Source of the DNA: Azotobacter beijerinckii
GTDB lineage: Bacteria; Pseudomonadota; Gammaproteobacteria; Pseudomonadales; Pseudomonadaceae
Length of the DNA: 64,000 nt
Direction: 5' to 3'
Assembly (NCBI RefSeq): GCF_900110885.1
Contig: NZ_FOFJ01000015.1
Span: 39,629 to 103,628, forward strand
Part shown: positions 1-13,333 of the stretch, piece after piece
Position numbering within the stretch: the stretch's first letter is position 1
Layout of the letters: every line of letters begins with the position of its first letter
Position numbers and translations under genes: made by a program
Notes under the pieces: generated by a model
Told to the model about the DNA's origin: nothing
Seen by the model: only the letters and a program-made list of their open reading frames with translations
Databases searched by the model: none

Positions 1-314
1 CAGGTCGTCAGCTCATCCGGATTGTTGGTCAGGGCGCGGTCGACCCGCTCGAGCAGGGTGCGGACCTGTTCGCGGGTCGAGCTGGCCTGCAGGTCCAGGC
101 GTTCCTGCTTGTGCAGCAGGTCGTGGGTGATGTTGAGCGCGGCCATCACCGCCACGCGATCGGCGCCGATAACCTTGCCGCTGGAGCGTATTTCCCGCAT
201 TTTACCATCGAGATAGCGGGCGGCGCTTTCCAGGTTGGCCCGCTCTTCCGGTGGGCAGGCGATGCAGTAGTCCTTGTCGAGGATATGGACGGAGATGGTG
301 TGCGGCTGGCTCAT
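1..314 (-). CDS. zapA: Cell division protein ZapA (3' end cut by window edge)
   Basis: ZapA binds FtsZ in the cytoplasm and promotes Z-ring bundling. The 104 codons present start MSQPHTISVHILDKDYCIAC and continue with an early conserved stretch (residues about 20-60, including GADRVAVMAALNITHDLL) leading into the helical region that forms the coiled coil. The C-terminus lies outside the window. Its start ATG overlaps the stop codon of the small upstream gene (ATGA), so the two are probably translationally coupled. In Pseudomonas the 6S RNA gene usually lies just downstream of zapA, which would be off the left edge here. Confidence 0.93.
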   Translation of the reverse strand, partial: MSQPHTISVHILDKDYCIACPPEERANLESAARYLDGKMREIRSSGKVIGADRVAVMAALNITHDLLHKQERLDLQASSTREQVRTLLERVDRALTNNPDELTT

Positions 315-520
315 GAGTCCTGCTCCAGGGCTTTCAGACGTGAAATCATCGATTCGACCTTGCGCCTGGCGATTTCGTTCTTTTCGATGAGGTGGGCGCG
401 TTCTTCTCGCCAGGCCTTTTCATTCGCCAGGAGGAACCGGTTGTGGGCCTTGATCTGCTCGAGACGTTGGATCAGCAGTTCCAGCTGGCGGGCGAGGGCT
501 TGCAGGTCGTCTTCTTCCAT
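311..520 (-). CDS. Small coiled-coil protein, TIGR02449-like (ZapB-like)
   Basis: A 69-residue acidic, glutamine-rich protein that is almost entirely predicted helix. Heptad-like leucines run from residue 6 to 65 (LQALARQLELLIQRLEQI and onward). Pseudomonads carry a TIGR02449-family protein of this size immediately upstream of zapA, and a role as a ZapB-like cell division accessory is an inference from that position. The stop overlaps the zapA start by four bases. It probably shares a divergent promoter region (521-708) with the ygfB gene. Confidence 0.8.
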   Translation of the reverse strand: MEEDDLQALARQLELLIQRLEQIKAHNRFLLANEKAWREERAHLIEKNEIARRKVESMISRLKALEQDS

Positions 521-708
521 AGCACCTTCGTTCTTCTGCGAATGAGCGGAACTCGAGGCCGCGGCAGCGCGCTTCGATGGTCTTGGCGCATCCGCCGGTG
601 CTAGGATACGCGATCACATTCTAGTCATTTGCTCCCCGTGGCGCCTATAGCCGCCGCCGCTTTCGCAAGGCGCGGCCAGGCCGGGCGAACGGGGAAACCG
701 AGTCCGAT

Positions 709-1263
709 ATGTCCACCGATAAATCCCCCTATGCGGCTTTCTCCGCCCTGCTGGCCACGACCGGTCGGGATGTCTCTCCGGCGGAGCTGCACGGCCTGCT
801 GCTCGGTCGCAGCTGCGCCGGCGCCGGTTTCGAGGTCGACGCCTGGCTGACCGATGCCGCCGACCTGCTCGGCAGCCAGATCCCGGACAACGTGCGCCAG
901 GCGCTGGTCGGCCTGCAGGAGATGGTCAAGGGCGAGCTGGCCGGCGGCGAGGTCGCGGTGGTCCTGCTGCTGCCCTCCGACGAGGCGCCGCTGGCCGAGC
1001 GTGCCGTCGCCTTGGGGCATTGGTGCCAGGGCTTTCTCGGCGGTTTCGGCCTGACCGCCCGCGACACTCCGCTGAGCGCGGAGGCCGTGGAGGTGCTGCA
1101 GGATCTCGCCGCCATCGCCCAGGTGCAGGACTCGCTGGAGGAATCCGAGGAGGGCGAGGGCGATTACATGGAGGTCATGGAATACCTCCGGGTCGCGCCG
1201 CTCCTGCTGTTCGCCGAATGCGCCCGGCCGGTCGCGCCGGCGCCCAAGCCGTCCGTGCACTAG
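709..1263 (+). CDS. UPF0149 (YgfB/YecA-like) family protein
   Basis: A 184-residue cytoplasmic protein of the UPF0149/YgfB family. The typical start is present ([28 protein letters not shown]), as are the family [13 protein letters not shown] motif at residues about 103-115 and the acidic [12 protein letters not shown] segment near the C-terminus. YgfB in Pseudomonas has been linked to regulation of beta-lactam resistance genes. It sits upstream of pepP, the conserved gammaproteobacterial order. No strong ribosome-binding site is visible before the ATG. Confidence 0.85.
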   Translation: MSTDKSPYAAFSALLATTGRDVSPAELHGLLLGRSCAGAGFEVDAWLTDAADLLGSQIPDNVRQALVGLQEMVKGELAGGEVAVVLLLPSDEAPLAERAVALGHWCQGFLGGFGLTARDTPLSAEAVEVLQDLAAIAQVQDSLEESEEGEGDYMEVMEYLRVAPLLLFAECARPVAPAPKPSVH

Positions 1264-1303
1264 AAGCGCCGAGGCCCTTTGCCAGTCAACTGAGGAGTTG
1301 TAC

Positions 1304-2638
<1,335 letters not shown>

Positions 2639-2640
2639 GC

Positions 2641-3828
2641 ATGGCGCGGGTGGAACTGGCGATCGTCGGCGGCGGCCTGGTCGGCGCCAGCCTGGCCCTG
2701 GCCCTGCAGGAGGGCGCCAAGGCGCGCGGCTGGCGGATCGTGCTGATCGAGCCCCACGCCCCCGGCGAGGGCTATCAGCCGAGCTACGACGCGCGCTCCT
2801 CGGCGCTGTCCTTCGGCACCCGGCGGATCTACGAGCGCCTCGGTTTGTGGCCGGCGATCGCCCGCCGGGCCGAACCGATCCTGCAGATCCAGGTCTCCGA
2901 GCGGGGCCGCTTCGGCAGCGCGTGTCTGCAGGCGGAGGAGGAGGGTGTGCCGGCGCTCGGCTACGTGGTGGAGAACGCCTGGCTCGGCGAGTGCCTGTGG
3001 CAGGCGCTGGACCCCGAGGTGGTCGTCTGGCGCTGCCCGGCCGAGGTGCAGCGGATGACCCCGCTGGCCGACGGCTACCGGCTGCAGCTGGACGACGACA
3101 GCCACCTCGACTGTGCCCTGGCGGTGCTCGCCGACGGCGGCCGCTCCGACCTGCGCGAGCAGCTCGGCATCCATGTCCACCGCCAGCCCTACGGGCAGAC
3201 CGCCCTGATCGCCAACCTCACGCCCAGCGAGCCGCACCGCGGCCGGGCCTTCGAGCGTTTCACCCAGGACGGCCCGCTGGCCCTGCTGCCGCTGGCGGAG
3301 AACCGCTGCGCGCTGGTCTGGACCCGCCCGGCGGGCGATGCCGGGAGGCTCCTGGCGCTCGACGAGCGGTCGTTCCTCGACGAGCTGCAGCGGCAGTTCG
3401 GCTACCGGCTCGGCGCCTTCCGCCAACTGGGCGCCCGCCATCCCTACGCGCTGACGCTGGTCGAGGCCGAGGAGCAGGTGCGGCCCCATCTGGTCCTGCT
3501 CGGCAATGCCGCCCACAGCCTGCACCCGATCGCCGGCCAGGGCTACAACCTGTCCCTGCGCGACACCCTGTGCCTGGCCGAGGAGCTGCTGGAGAGTCCG
3601 GCCGAGCCCGGCGACTTCGCCACCCTGCTGCGTTACCAGGCCCGCCAGCGGCTCGACCAGCAACTGACCGTGGGCTTCTCCGACCGGGTCACCCGGTTGT
3701 TCGCCACGGCCACGCCGCTGCTCGCCGACGGGCGCAGTCTCGGCCTGCTCGGCCTCGACCTGCTGCCGCCGGCCAAGCGCTGGTTCGCCCGCCAGGCCAT
3801 GGGGCTCGGCACCCGTGCGCAGGCCTGA
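2641..3828 (+). CDS. ubiH: 2-octaprenyl-6-methoxyphenol hydroxylase
   Basis: A 395-residue FAD monooxygenase of the UbiH/UbiI/UbiF family that hydroxylates the ubiquinone ring. It shows the N-terminal dinucleotide-binding motif (VGGGLVGASLALAL, residues 8-21). The second FAD motif is near residue 287 (GNAAHSLHPIAGQGYNLSLR), typical of UbiH. Adjacency to pepP and to a second UbiH-type gene matches Pseudomonas, where ubiH and pepP are neighbours. Assignment to the C4 position rather than another ring position rests on that synteny. Confidence 0.93.
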   Translation: MARVELAIVGGGLVGASLALALQEGAKARGWRIVLIEPHAPGEGYQPSYDARSSALSFGTRRIYERLGLWPAIARRAEPILQIQVSERGRFGSACLQAEEEGVPALGYVVENAWLGECLWQALDPEVVVWRCPAEVQRMTPLADGYRLQLDDDSHLDCALAVLADGGRSDLREQLGIHVHRQPYGQTALIANLTPSEPHRGRAFERFTQDGPLALLPLAENRCALVWTRPAGDAGRLLALDERSFLDELQRQFGYRLGAFRQLGARHPYALTLVEAEEQVRPHLVLLGNAAHSLHPIAGQGYNLSLRDTLCLAEELLESPAEPGDFATLLRYQARQRLDQQLTVGFSDRVTRLFATATPLLADGRSLGLLGLDLLPPAKRWFARQAMGLGTRAQA

Positions 3829-3892
3829 GGCCGGCCGGGATCATCGAAGAACGGCGGGCCGGGTTGGACGCCCCTTGCCAATTGAGGAAAGC

Positions 3893-5110
3893 ATGCACGC
3901 GGATCTGATCATCGTCGGCGCCGGAATGGTCGGCAGCGCCCTGGCGCTGGCCCTGCAGGACAGCGGCCTGGACATCCTCCTGCTCGACCGCGGGCCGCTC
4001 GAGGTGGCGCCCTGGCGCCCTGACGCCCCCTTCGAGCCGCGGGTCAGCGCGCTGTCCGCCGCCAGCCAGCGGATTCTCGAGCGCCTCGGCGCCTGGGAGG
4101 GCATCCGCGCCCGGCGCGCCGGCCCCTACGGCGAGATGCGCGTGTGGGACGGCTCCGGTACCGGGCAGATCCACTTTGCCGCGGCCAGCGTGCATGCCGA
4201 GGTGCTCGGTCATATCGTCGAGAACCGCGTGGTGCAGGACGCCCTGCTCGAACGCCTGGCCGGCAGCGGGATCGGGCTGCTGCCGGCGGTGCGCCTGGAC
4301 GGCCTGCGCCGCTCCGGCGACGGCTGGCTGGTCAGCCTCGGCGACGGCCGCCAGCTGCGCGCGCCGCTGCTGGTCGCCGCCGACGGCGCCAACTCGACGA
4401 TCCGCCACTTGGCCGGCTGCGCCACCCGCGAGTGGGACTACCTGCACCACGCCATTGTCACCAGCGTGCGCTGCGCCGAAGCGCACCGCCGCACCGCCTG
4501 GCAGCGCTTCACCGACGACGGCCCGCTGGCCTTCCTGCCGCTGGAGCGGGACGGCGACCGCCACTGGTGCTCGATCGTCTGGTCGACCACCCCGGAGCAG
4601 GCCGAGCGGCTGATGAAGCTGGACGACGCGGACTTCGCCAAGGCCTTGGGCGCGGCCTTCGAGTGGCGGCTCGGCGCGGTGCTGGAGGTCGACCCGCGGC
4701 TGTGCATCCCGCTGCGCCAGCGCCATGCCCGGCGCTACGTCGAGCCCGGCCTGGCGCTGATCGGCGATGCCGCCCACGTCATCCATCCGCTGGCGGGACA
4801 GGGCGTCAACCTCGGCTTTCTCGATGCCGCCACCCTGGCCGAGGTGCTGCGGCATGCCCACGCGCGCGGCGAGCGGCTGGCCGAGCTGCGCGTGCTGAGC
4901 CGTTTCGAGCGCCGGCGGATGCCCCACAATCTGGCGATGATGGCGGCGATGGAGGGCTTCGAGCGGCTGTTCCAGGCCGATCCGCTGCCGCTGCGCTGGC
5001 TGCGCAACGCCGGCCTGAAGTGGATGGACGAGTTGCCCGCGGGCAAGGCGCTGTTCGTCCGCCAAGCCCTCGGGCTGAGCGGCGACCTACCCGAACTGGC
5101 GCGGACCTGA
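3893..5110 (+). CDS. ubiI: UbiI-type FAD-dependent ubiquinone hydroxylase (VisC family)
   Basis: A 405-residue paralogue of the preceding protein. The N-terminal motif VGAGMVGSALALALQDSG and the late motif GDAAHVIHPLAGQGVNLGFL are both intact. It most likely performs the C5 hydroxylation of ubiquinone synthesis; another ring position is possible. The ATG at 3893 is preceded by GAGGA with good spacing, whereas the open frame extends 78 bases further upstream without a plausible ribosome site. It lies 64 bases after ubiH and is probably in the same transcript. Confidence 0.9.
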   Translation: MHADLIIVGAGMVGSALALALQDSGLDILLLDRGPLEVAPWRPDAPFEPRVSALSAASQRILERLGAWEGIRARRAGPYGEMRVWDGSGTGQIHFAAASVHAEVLGHIVENRVVQDALLERLAGSGIGLLPAVRLDGLRRSGDGWLVSLGDGRQLRAPLLVAADGANSTIRHLAGCATREWDYLHHAIVTSVRCAEAHRRTAWQRFTDDGPLAFLPLERDGDRHWCSIVWSTTPEQAERLMKLDDADFAKALGAAFEWRLGAVLEVDPRLCIPLRQRHARRYVEPGLALIGDAAHVIHPLAGQGVNLGFLDAATLAEVLRHAHARGERLAELRVLSRFERRRMPHNLAMMAAMEGFERLFQADPLPLRWLRNAGLKWMDELPAGKALFVRQALGLSGDLPELART

Positions 5111-5157
5111 GACCCGAGCCCACCCTGTCCGCGACATACCGCGCGACATCTGGCGAG

Positions 5158-5186
5158 TTGTGAAGCTAAATGCTAGTTACTACTAT
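5158..5186 (+). promoter_or_regulatory. Candidate sigma70 promoter of the iron-binding protein gene, with weak Fur-like patch
   Basis: TTGTGA (5158-5163) and TACTAT (5181-5186) are separated by exactly 17 bases. Each matches the -35 and -10 consensus in four of six positions. The AT-rich spacer (from 5164) and the bases just after the -10 box are where a Fur box would be expected for an iron transport gene. The match to the 19-bp Fur consensus is only about half the bases, so Fur control is suggested by gene function rather than by the site. Confidence 0.4.
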
Positions 5187-5218
5187 TCGCGAGGACAAAT
5201 CCGAACGAGGTGGGTTCC

Positions 5219-6223
5219 ATGCAGGCAAGCAAGCGCATTCTCGCCGTTCTGGTCCTGGGCGCGTTCTCCGGCGCCGCACCGGCCGCCGATGACGAGGTCG
5301 TGGTCTATTCGGCGCGGATCGACGAGCTGATCAAGCCGGTCTTCGATGCCTATACCGCCGAAACCGGGGTCAAGGTGAAGTTCATCACCGACAAGGAAGC
5401 CCCGCTGCTGGCCCGCCTCAAGGCCGAAGGGAAGAACACCCCGGCCGACCTGCTGATCACCGTGGACGCCGGCAACCTCTGGCAGGCCGAGCAGGAGGGC
5501 GTGCTGCGCCCGCTGGACTCCGCGACGATCAAGGCCAACATCCCGCCGCAATACCGCTCCGCCGGCGGCGCCTGGAACGGCCTGTCGCTGCGCGCGCGGA
5601 CCATCTTCTACTCCACCGAGCGGGTCAAGCCGGAAGAACTCTCCACCTACGAGGCCCTGGCCGACGAGCACTGGGAAGGCCGGCTGTGCCTGCGCACCAG
5701 CAAGAAGGTCTACAACCAGTCGCTGACCGCCACCCTGATCGAGGTCCACGGCGAGAAGCAGGCCGAGCAGATCGTCAAGGGCTGGGTGAACAACCTGGCC
5801 ACCGACGTGTTCGCCGACGACACCGCCCTGCTACAGGCCATCGACGCCGGCCAGTGCGACGTGGGCATCGCCAACACCTACTACTACGGCCGCCTGCACA
5901 AGCAGAACCCGGGTTTGAAGGTGAAGCCCTTCTGGCCGAACCAGGCCGATCGCGGCGTGCACGTCAACCTCTCCGGCGCCGGGGTGACCAAGTACGCCCC
6001 GCATTCGCAGGCCGCGCAGAGGCTCCTGGAATGGATGACCGGCGAGAAGGCCCAGCGCCTGCTGGCCGACCTCAACCAGGAATACCCCGCCAACCCGCAG
6101 GTGGCACCGTCCGCGGAAGTCGCCGCATGGGGCAGCTTCAAGGCCGACAGCGTGCCGGTCGAGGTCGCCGGCAAGCGCCAGGCCGAGGCGATCCGCCTGA
6201 TGGACCGCGCCGGCTGGAACTGA
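5219..6223 (+). CDS. fbpA: Periplasmic ferric-iron ABC transporter binding protein (FbpA/FutA type)
   Basis: A 334-residue periplasmic ferric-ion binding protein. A signal peptide covers residues 1-23 with probable cleavage after PAA. The mature part starts [20 protein letters not shown], typical of bacterial transferrins. The tyrosine cluster Y221-Y223 (TYYYGRL) is the family iron ligand region. The ATG at 5219 is chosen because ACGAGG lies eight bases upstream; an in-frame GTG at 5210 is inside that site. The permease gene follows in the same orientation, matching the Pseudomonas pair upstream of gcvT. Confidence 0.93.
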   Translation: MQASKRILAVLVLGAFSGAAPAADDEVVVYSARIDELIKPVFDAYTAETGVKVKFITDKEAPLLARLKAEGKNTPADLLITVDAGNLWQAEQEGVLRPLDSATIKANIPPQYRSAGGAWNGLSLRARTIFYSTERVKPEELSTYEALADEHWEGRLCLRTSKKVYNQSLTATLIEVHGEKQAEQIVKGWVNNLATDVFADDTALLQAIDAGQCDVGIANTYYYGRLHKQNPGLKVKPFWPNQADRGVHVNLSGAGVTKYAPHSQAAQRLLEWMTGEKAQRLLADLNQEYPANPQVAPSAEVAAWGSFKADSVPVEVAGKRQAEAIRLMDRAGWN

Positions 6224-6312
6224 CCGGAGCGCTCCGAGGCTGCCGACTCCGGGCCGCAGGCGGAGCGCTCCGCCGGCGGCCCGTCTTATTTTCCGTGTTG
6301 CGGGGAGCCGTC

Positions 6313-7929
6313 GTGTCCCATTCCCTCCAGCGCCGCTGGTATCCCGTCGTCTTCGCCATCGCCGCTCTGGTGCTGCTGCCCCTCGGCGTGCTGGCGCTCT
6401 CCTGGCACAGCGTGGACGGCGAAATCTGGAAGCATCTGTGGGATACCCAGATGCCGCGCCTGCTCGGCAACACCCTGACCCTGCTGCTCGGCGTCGGCAC
6501 TGGCGTCACCCTGCTCGGGGTGAGCCTGGCCTGGCTGACCAGCCTCTGCGAGTTTCCCGGCCGGCGCTGGCTGGACTGGGCGCTGATGCTGCCCTTCGCG
6601 ATTCCCGCCTATGTGCTGGCCTTCGTCTTCGTCGGCCTGCTGGACTTCGCCGGGCCGGTGCAGAGCCTCTTGCGCGAATGGTTCGGCAGCGGCCTGCGCC
6701 TGCCGCGGGTGCGCTCCACCGGCGGGGTGATCCTGGTCCTGGTGCTGGTCTTCTACCCCTACGTCTACCTGCTCGCACGCAGCGCCTTCCTGGCCCAGGG
6801 CAAGGGTCTGATGGAGGCCGCGCGGGCCCTCGGCCAGTCGCCCTGGCAGGCCTTCTGGCGCGTCGCGCTGCCGATGGCGCGGCCGGCGATCGGCGCCGGC
6901 CTGGCGCTGGCGACGATGGAGACCCTGGCCGACTTCGGCGCCGTCTCGGTGTTCAACTACGACACCTTCACCACCGCCATCTACAAGACCTGGTACGGCT
7001 TCTACAGCCTGTCGTCCGCCACCCAGCTGGCCAGCCTGCTGCTCTTGGCGGTGATGCTGGTGGTCTACGGCGAGCGTCGCGCCCGCGGCGTGCCGCGGCC
7101 GAGCACCGAGCGCCCGCGCGGCCGGGCGCTGTACCGGCTGCGCGGCGCCAAGGCGGCGGCGGCCAGCGTCTGGTGCGGACTGGTGTTTCTCTGCGCCTTC
7201 GTCGTGCCGCTCGCGCAGCTGCTGGCGTGGTTCTGGCAGCGCGGCCGTTTCGACCTCGACGAGCGCTACACCGGGCTGATCCTGCATACCCTCTGGCTGG
7301 GCGGTTGCGCCGCGTTGCTCACCGTTGCTTGCGCCATGCTGCTGGCCTTCGCCCGGCGCCTGGTGCCGGACCGGACGATGGGCGCGGCGGTCGGCCTGGC
7401 CAACCTCGGCTATGCCCTGCCGGGCTCGGTGCTGGCGGTGTCCCTCATGTTCGCCTTCAGCTATCTCGACCGGGAGCTGGTGATTCCGCTGTCCGCCTGG
7501 CTCGGCGGGGCCGGCAAGCCGCTGCTGCTGGGCAGCCTGACGGCCCTGCTGCTGGCCTACCTGGTACGCTTTCTGGCGGTGGCCTTCGGCCCCCTGGAAA
7601 GCAGCCTGGCGCGGATCCGCCCGTCGCTGCCGGAGGCCGCGCGCAGCCTGGGGGTCGGCGGGCCGCAGCTGTTCTCGCGGCTCTACCTGCCGCTGCTGCT
7701 GCCCGGCACCCTGAGCGCCGCCCTGCTGGTGTTCGTCGACGTGCTCAAGGAAATGCCGGCGACCCTGCTGATGCGTCCGTTCGGCTGGGACACCCTGGCG
7801 GTGCGCATCTTCGAGATGACCAGCGAGGGGGAGTGGGCCCGTGCCGCGCTGCCGGCGCTGACCCTGGTGCTGGTCGGGCTGCTGCCGGTGATCGGCCTGA
7901 TCCGTCGTTCGGCGCGCCAGCCCGGCTGA
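6313..7929 (+). CDS. fbpB: Ferric-iron ABC transporter permease (FbpB type, fused double permease)
   Basis: A 538-residue inner-membrane permease made of two tandem BPD_transp_1 halves, with about twelve hydrophobic segments. Both halves carry an EAA-type loop (MEAARALGQSPWQAFWRVAL and PEAARSLGVGGPQLFSRLYL), which contacts the ATPase. The GTG at 6313 has GGGGAG six bases upstream; the open frame extends much further but upstream residues are not permease-like. No ATP-binding subunit gene is adjacent, so the ATPase must be encoded elsewhere or shared. Confidence 0.92.
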   Translation: MSHSLQRRWYPVVFAIAALVLLPLGVLALSWHSVDGEIWKHLWDTQMPRLLGNTLTLLLGVGTGVTLLGVSLAWLTSLCEFPGRRWLDWALMLPFAIPAYVLAFVFVGLLDFAGPVQSLLREWFGSGLRLPRVRSTGGVILVLVLVFYPYVYLLARSAFLAQGKGLMEAARALGQSPWQAFWRVALPMARPAIGAGLALATMETLADFGAVSVFNYDTFTTAIYKTWYGFYSLSSATQLASLLLLAVMLVVYGERRARGVPRPSTERPRGRALYRLRGAKAAAASVWCGLVFLCAFVVPLAQLLAWFWQRGRFDLDERYTGLILHTLWLGGCAALLTVACAMLLAFARRLVPDRTMGAAVGLANLGYALPGSVLAVSLMFAFSYLDRELVIPLSAWLGGAGKPLLLGSLTALLLAYLVRFLAVAFGPLESSLARIRPSLPEAARSLGVGGPQLFSRLYLPLLLPGTLSAALLVFVDVLKEMPATLLMRPFGWDTLAVRIFEMTSEGEWARAALPALTLVLVGLLPVIGLIRRSARQPG

Positions 7930-7965
7930 AGGGCAGGCCGTCCGACCCCCCCACCTTCCGCCACC

Positions 7966-7994
7966 GTGACCTGGTTCGCCCTTGCGGCTACAAT
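7966..7994 (+). promoter_or_regulatory. Candidate sigma70 promoter upstream of gcvT
   Basis: GTGACC (7966-7971), a 17-base spacer and TACAAT (7989-7994) form a good sigma70-type promoter (4/6 and 5/6 matches), 116 bases before the gcvT start. An intrinsic-terminator-like hairpin lies between this promoter and gcvT. Confidence 0.5.
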
Positions 7995-8034
7995 GCGCGC
8001 CATCCGTGGCCCGCTCCAGGCCCTGTAACCGTTG

Positions 8035-8058
8035 AAAGGCCTGCTTCGCAGGCCTTTT
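8035..8058 (+). terminator. Intrinsic terminator-like hairpin between fbpB and gcvT
   Basis: A perfect 10-bp stem (AAAGGCCTGC, loop TTC, GCAGGCCTTT) is followed by one more T and then GCG. It would end the fbpAB transcript. Because it lies downstream of the candidate gcvT promoter it could also attenuate gcvT transcription. The A-tract on the left arm makes it potentially bidirectional. Confidence 0.7.
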
Positions 8059-8109
8059 GCGTTCACGCCCTACCCGCATCGCGCCAGGCACCGAAGGAGA
8101 GCAACACTG

Positions 8110-9192
8110 ATGGGACAGCGCACACCGCTCCATGGGCAGCACCTTGCCCTGGGGGCCAAGATCGTCGATTTCGGCGGCTGGGACATGCCTCTGCATTACG
8201 GCTCGCAAGTCGAGGAGCATCACCAGGTTCGCCGCGACTGCGGGGTCTTCGACGTTTCCCACATGACCGTGGTGGACGTCCACGGCCCGCAGGCCCTGGC
8301 CTGGCTGCAGCGCCTACTGGCCAACGACGTGGCGCACCTGGAGACCCCCGGCAAAGCCCTCTACAGCGCGATGCTCAACGAGCGCGGCGGGGTGATCGAC
8401 GACCTCATCGTCTACCTCACTGGCTTCGGCTACCGCCTGGTGCTCAACGCCGGCACCCGCGCCCGCGACCTGGCGTGGATGCAGGAGCAGGCCGCCGGCT
8501 GCGCGGTCGAGCTGCGCGAGCGCGGCGACCTGGCGATGCTCGCTATCCAGGGGCCGCACGCGCGGGCGCGCACCGGCGAGCTGGTCTCCAGCGCGCGCGC
8601 CGCGCTGATCCACGAACTCCGGCCGTTCGAGGGGATGGCCGAGGGCGACTGGTTCGTCGCCCGCACCGGCTACACCGGCGAGGATGGCCTGGAGATCATG
8701 CTGCCCGCCGCGCAGGCCCCGGACTTCTTCAGCGAACTGGTCGGCGCCGGCATCGCGCCCATCGGCCTCGGCGCCCGCGACACCCTGCGCCTGGAGGCGG
8801 GGCTGAACCTCTACGGCCAGGACATGGACGAGAGCGTCTCGCCGCTGGCCGCGAACATGGGCTGGACCATCGCCTGGGACCCCGTCGGGCGCGACTTCAT
8901 CGGCCGCGCCGCGGTGGAGGCGCAGCGCTGCGCCGGTGGCCAGCCTAAACTGGTGGGATTGTTGCTGGAGGAGCGCGGCGTGCTGCGCGCCCACCAGGTG
9001 GTGCGGGTGGAGGGGATCGGCGAGGGCCAAATCACCAGCGGCAGCTTCTCGCCGACGCTCGGCAAGTCCATCGCCCTGGCCCGGGTGCCGGCGGCCACCG
9101 GCGAGCGCGCCGAGGTGGAAATCCGCGGCCGCTGGCTTCCTGTCCGCGTCGTCCGGCCGAACTTCGTCCGCCACGGCAAGGCTTTGATCTAG
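8110..9192 (+). CDS. gcvT: Glycine cleavage system T protein (aminomethyltransferase)
   Basis: A 360-residue tetrahydrofolate-dependent aminomethyltransferase that releases ammonia and forms 5,10-methylene-THF from the aminomethyl-lipoyl group on GcvH. The family start is clear ([20 protein letters not shown], then CGVFDVSHM near residue 45). Central [16 protein letters not shown] and [13 protein letters not shown] motifs are present. The ATG at 8110 has AAGGAGA upstream. It is the first gene of gcvT-gcvH-gcvP. Confidence 0.96.
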   Translation: MGQRTPLHGQHLALGAKIVDFGGWDMPLHYGSQVEEHHQVRRDCGVFDVSHMTVVDVHGPQALAWLQRLLANDVAHLETPGKALYSAMLNERGGVIDDLIVYLTGFGYRLVLNAGTRARDLAWMQEQAAGCAVELRERGDLAMLAIQGPHARARTGELVSSARAALIHELRPFEGMAEGDWFVARTGYTGEDGLEIMLPAAQAPDFFSELVGAGIAPIGLGARDTLRLEAGLNLYGQDMDESVSPLAANMGWTIAWDPVGRDFIGRAAVEAQRCAGGQPKLVGLLLEERGVLRAHQVVRVEGIGEGQITSGSFSPTLGKSIALARVPAATGERAEVEIRGRWLPVRVVRPNFVRHGKALI

Positions 9193-9235
9193 ATTTTTCG
9201 GGCGAGCCCTTTCGCCCCCAACTCGAGGACACGAC

Positions 9236-9625
9236 ATGAGCAACATTCCCGCCGATCTGCGCTACGCCGCCAGCCACGAATGGGCCCGACTGGAAGCGGA
9301 CGGCACCGTCACCGTGGGCATTTCCGACCACGCCCAGATCGCCCTGGGCGACGTGGTGTTCGTCGAGCTGCCGGAGATCGGCAAGCAACTGGCCGCCGAG
9401 CAGGAAGCCGGGGTGGTGGAATCGGTGAAGGCCGCCTCGGACATCTATGCGCCGATCGCCGGCGAGGTGATCGCGGTCAACGAAGAACTGACCGACAGCC
9501 CCGAGCTGGTCAATAGCGATCCCTACGGCAGCTGGTTCTTCAAGCTCAAGCCCAGCAACGCCGGCGATCTGGACAAACTGCTCGACGCGGCCGGCTACGC
9601 CGCCGCCTGCGCCGCCGACGCCTGA
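9236..9625 (+). CDS. gcvH: Glycine cleavage system H protein
   Basis: A 129-residue lipoyl carrier protein that shuttles the aminomethyl group between GcvP, GcvT and dihydrolipoamide dehydrogenase. The lipoylated lysine is K65 in [17 protein letters not shown]. Length is normal for the family. It lies 43 bases after gcvT and is followed by a terminator-like hairpin before gcvP, so gcvP may be expressed at a different level. Confidence 0.97.
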   Translation: MSNIPADLRYAASHEWARLEADGTVTVGISDHAQIALGDVVFVELPEIGKQLAAEQEAGVVESVKAASDIYAPIAGEVIAVNEELTDSPELVNSDPYGSWFFKLKPSNAGDLDKLLDAAGYAAACAADA

Positions 9626-9670
9626 TCGTCGGGGCTCCCGGCGCTTGGCGCCGGAAACCTTTCTACGCCT

Positions 9671-9703
9671 GAAGCCTCGCCCTGGTCGGGGCTTCGTCTT
9701 TTT
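9671..9703 (+). terminator. Intrinsic terminator between gcvH and gcvP
   Basis: A 9-bp stem GAAGCCTCG / CGGGGCTTC (one T-G wobble, 7-base loop) is followed by GTCTTTTT. A second GC-only hairpin (CCGGCGC-TTG-GCGCCGG) lies just before it, around 9638-9654. It leaves only 14 bases before the gcvP ATG, so gcvP must depend on read-through or on a promoter inside this region. Confidence 0.75.
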
Positions 9704-9717
9704 ACCCGAGAACCGCC

Positions 9718-12591
<2,874 letters not shown>

Positions 12592-12597
12592 GCCGGG

Positions 12598-12618
12598 AGG
12601 CGCCCGCCCGGGGCGCCT
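12598..12618 (+). terminator. Possible terminator hairpin after gcvP
   Basis: AGGCGCC (12598-12604) pairs with GGCGCCT (12612-12618) around a 7-base loop, seven bases after the gcvP stop. Only TTC follows, so intrinsic termination would be weak. It sits between gcvP and the convergent nitroreductase gene. Confidence 0.35.
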
Positions 12619-12643
12619 TCGGGACGTACCGTGCCGGCGGCCC

Positions 12644-13333
12644 TCAGCCGCCGGCCGGCTCCTCGAAGCCGTGGAAGGCGGCGAACTCCGCCACCGGCAC
12701 CCGCTCGGTGACCAGGCCGTTTTCCGGCGCCTCGGGCGCCTCGAAGCCGAGGGCCACGGCGCACACCAGGATCTCCCCGGCATCGAGCAGCCCCTGCTCG
12801 CGCACCACCTGGTGGTAGTCGGCGAAGACCCCCTGGGGACAGCTGTGCAGCCCTTCGCCGCGGGCCGCGAGCATCAGGTTCTGGATGAACATGCCCAGGT
12901 CGAGGAAGCTGCCGGTGTTCATCCGCCGGTCCAGGGCGATCAGCAGGCCGACCGGCGCATCGAAGAACTGGAAGTTGCGCAGCGCCTGCCGCTCCCGCGC
13001 CGCCCGGTCGCCACGCGCGATGCCAAGCGTGTCGTAGAGGCCGAAACCCATGGTCCGCCGGCGCTCCAGATAGGGTTCGAACCACTGCTCGGGGTAGTAG
13101 CCGTACTCGGCGTGGTGTCGCTGCGGCTCGTGCTCGGCCGCTGCGACCACCGCCCGGCACAGCGCGTCCCGGACCGGGCCGGCCACCGCGCGGACCCTCC
13201 ACGGCTGGGTGTTGGCGCCGCTCGGCGCCTGCGCCGCCAGCGCCAGGATGCGCTCGACCTGGGCGCGGGGAACGGGATCGGGACGGAAACGGCGTACCGA
13301 CTTGCGCGAACGGATGGCGTCTTCGACCTGCAT
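12644..13333 (-). CDS. Nitroreductase family FMN oxidoreductase
   Basis: A 229-residue protein with the nitroreductase fold signature. It has an N-terminal RSRKSVRRFRPDPVPR FMN-binding arginine cluster, APSGANTQPWRV (residues about 36-47), and the C-terminal PQGVFADYHQVVREQ segment followed by VCAVALGFEAPE. The substrate cannot be read from sequence. The ATG at 13333 has GAGGAG seven bases upstream; the frame continues further but without homology. It is transcribed toward gcvP. Confidence 0.88.
   Translation of the reverse strand: MQVEDAIRSRKSVRRFRPDPVPRAQVERILALAAQAPSGANTQPWRVRAVAGPVRDALCRAVVAAAEHEPQRHHAEYGYYPEQWFEPYLERRRTMGFGLYDTLGIARGDRAARERQALRNFQFFDAPVGLLIALDRRMNTGSFLDLGMFIQNLMLAARGEGLHSCPQGVFADYHQVVREQGLLDAGEILVCAVALGFEAPEAPENGLVTERVPVAEFAAFHGFEEPAGG

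Noticed and set aside
5164..5188. Fur box in front of the ferric-binding protein gene
   Set aside because: Not accepted as a separate site: only about half of the consensus bases match; noted with the promoter instead.
7930..8109. Possible glycine riboswitch before gcvT
   Set aside because: The region is short and lacks the expected tandem conserved cores; only a promoter and a hairpin were seen.
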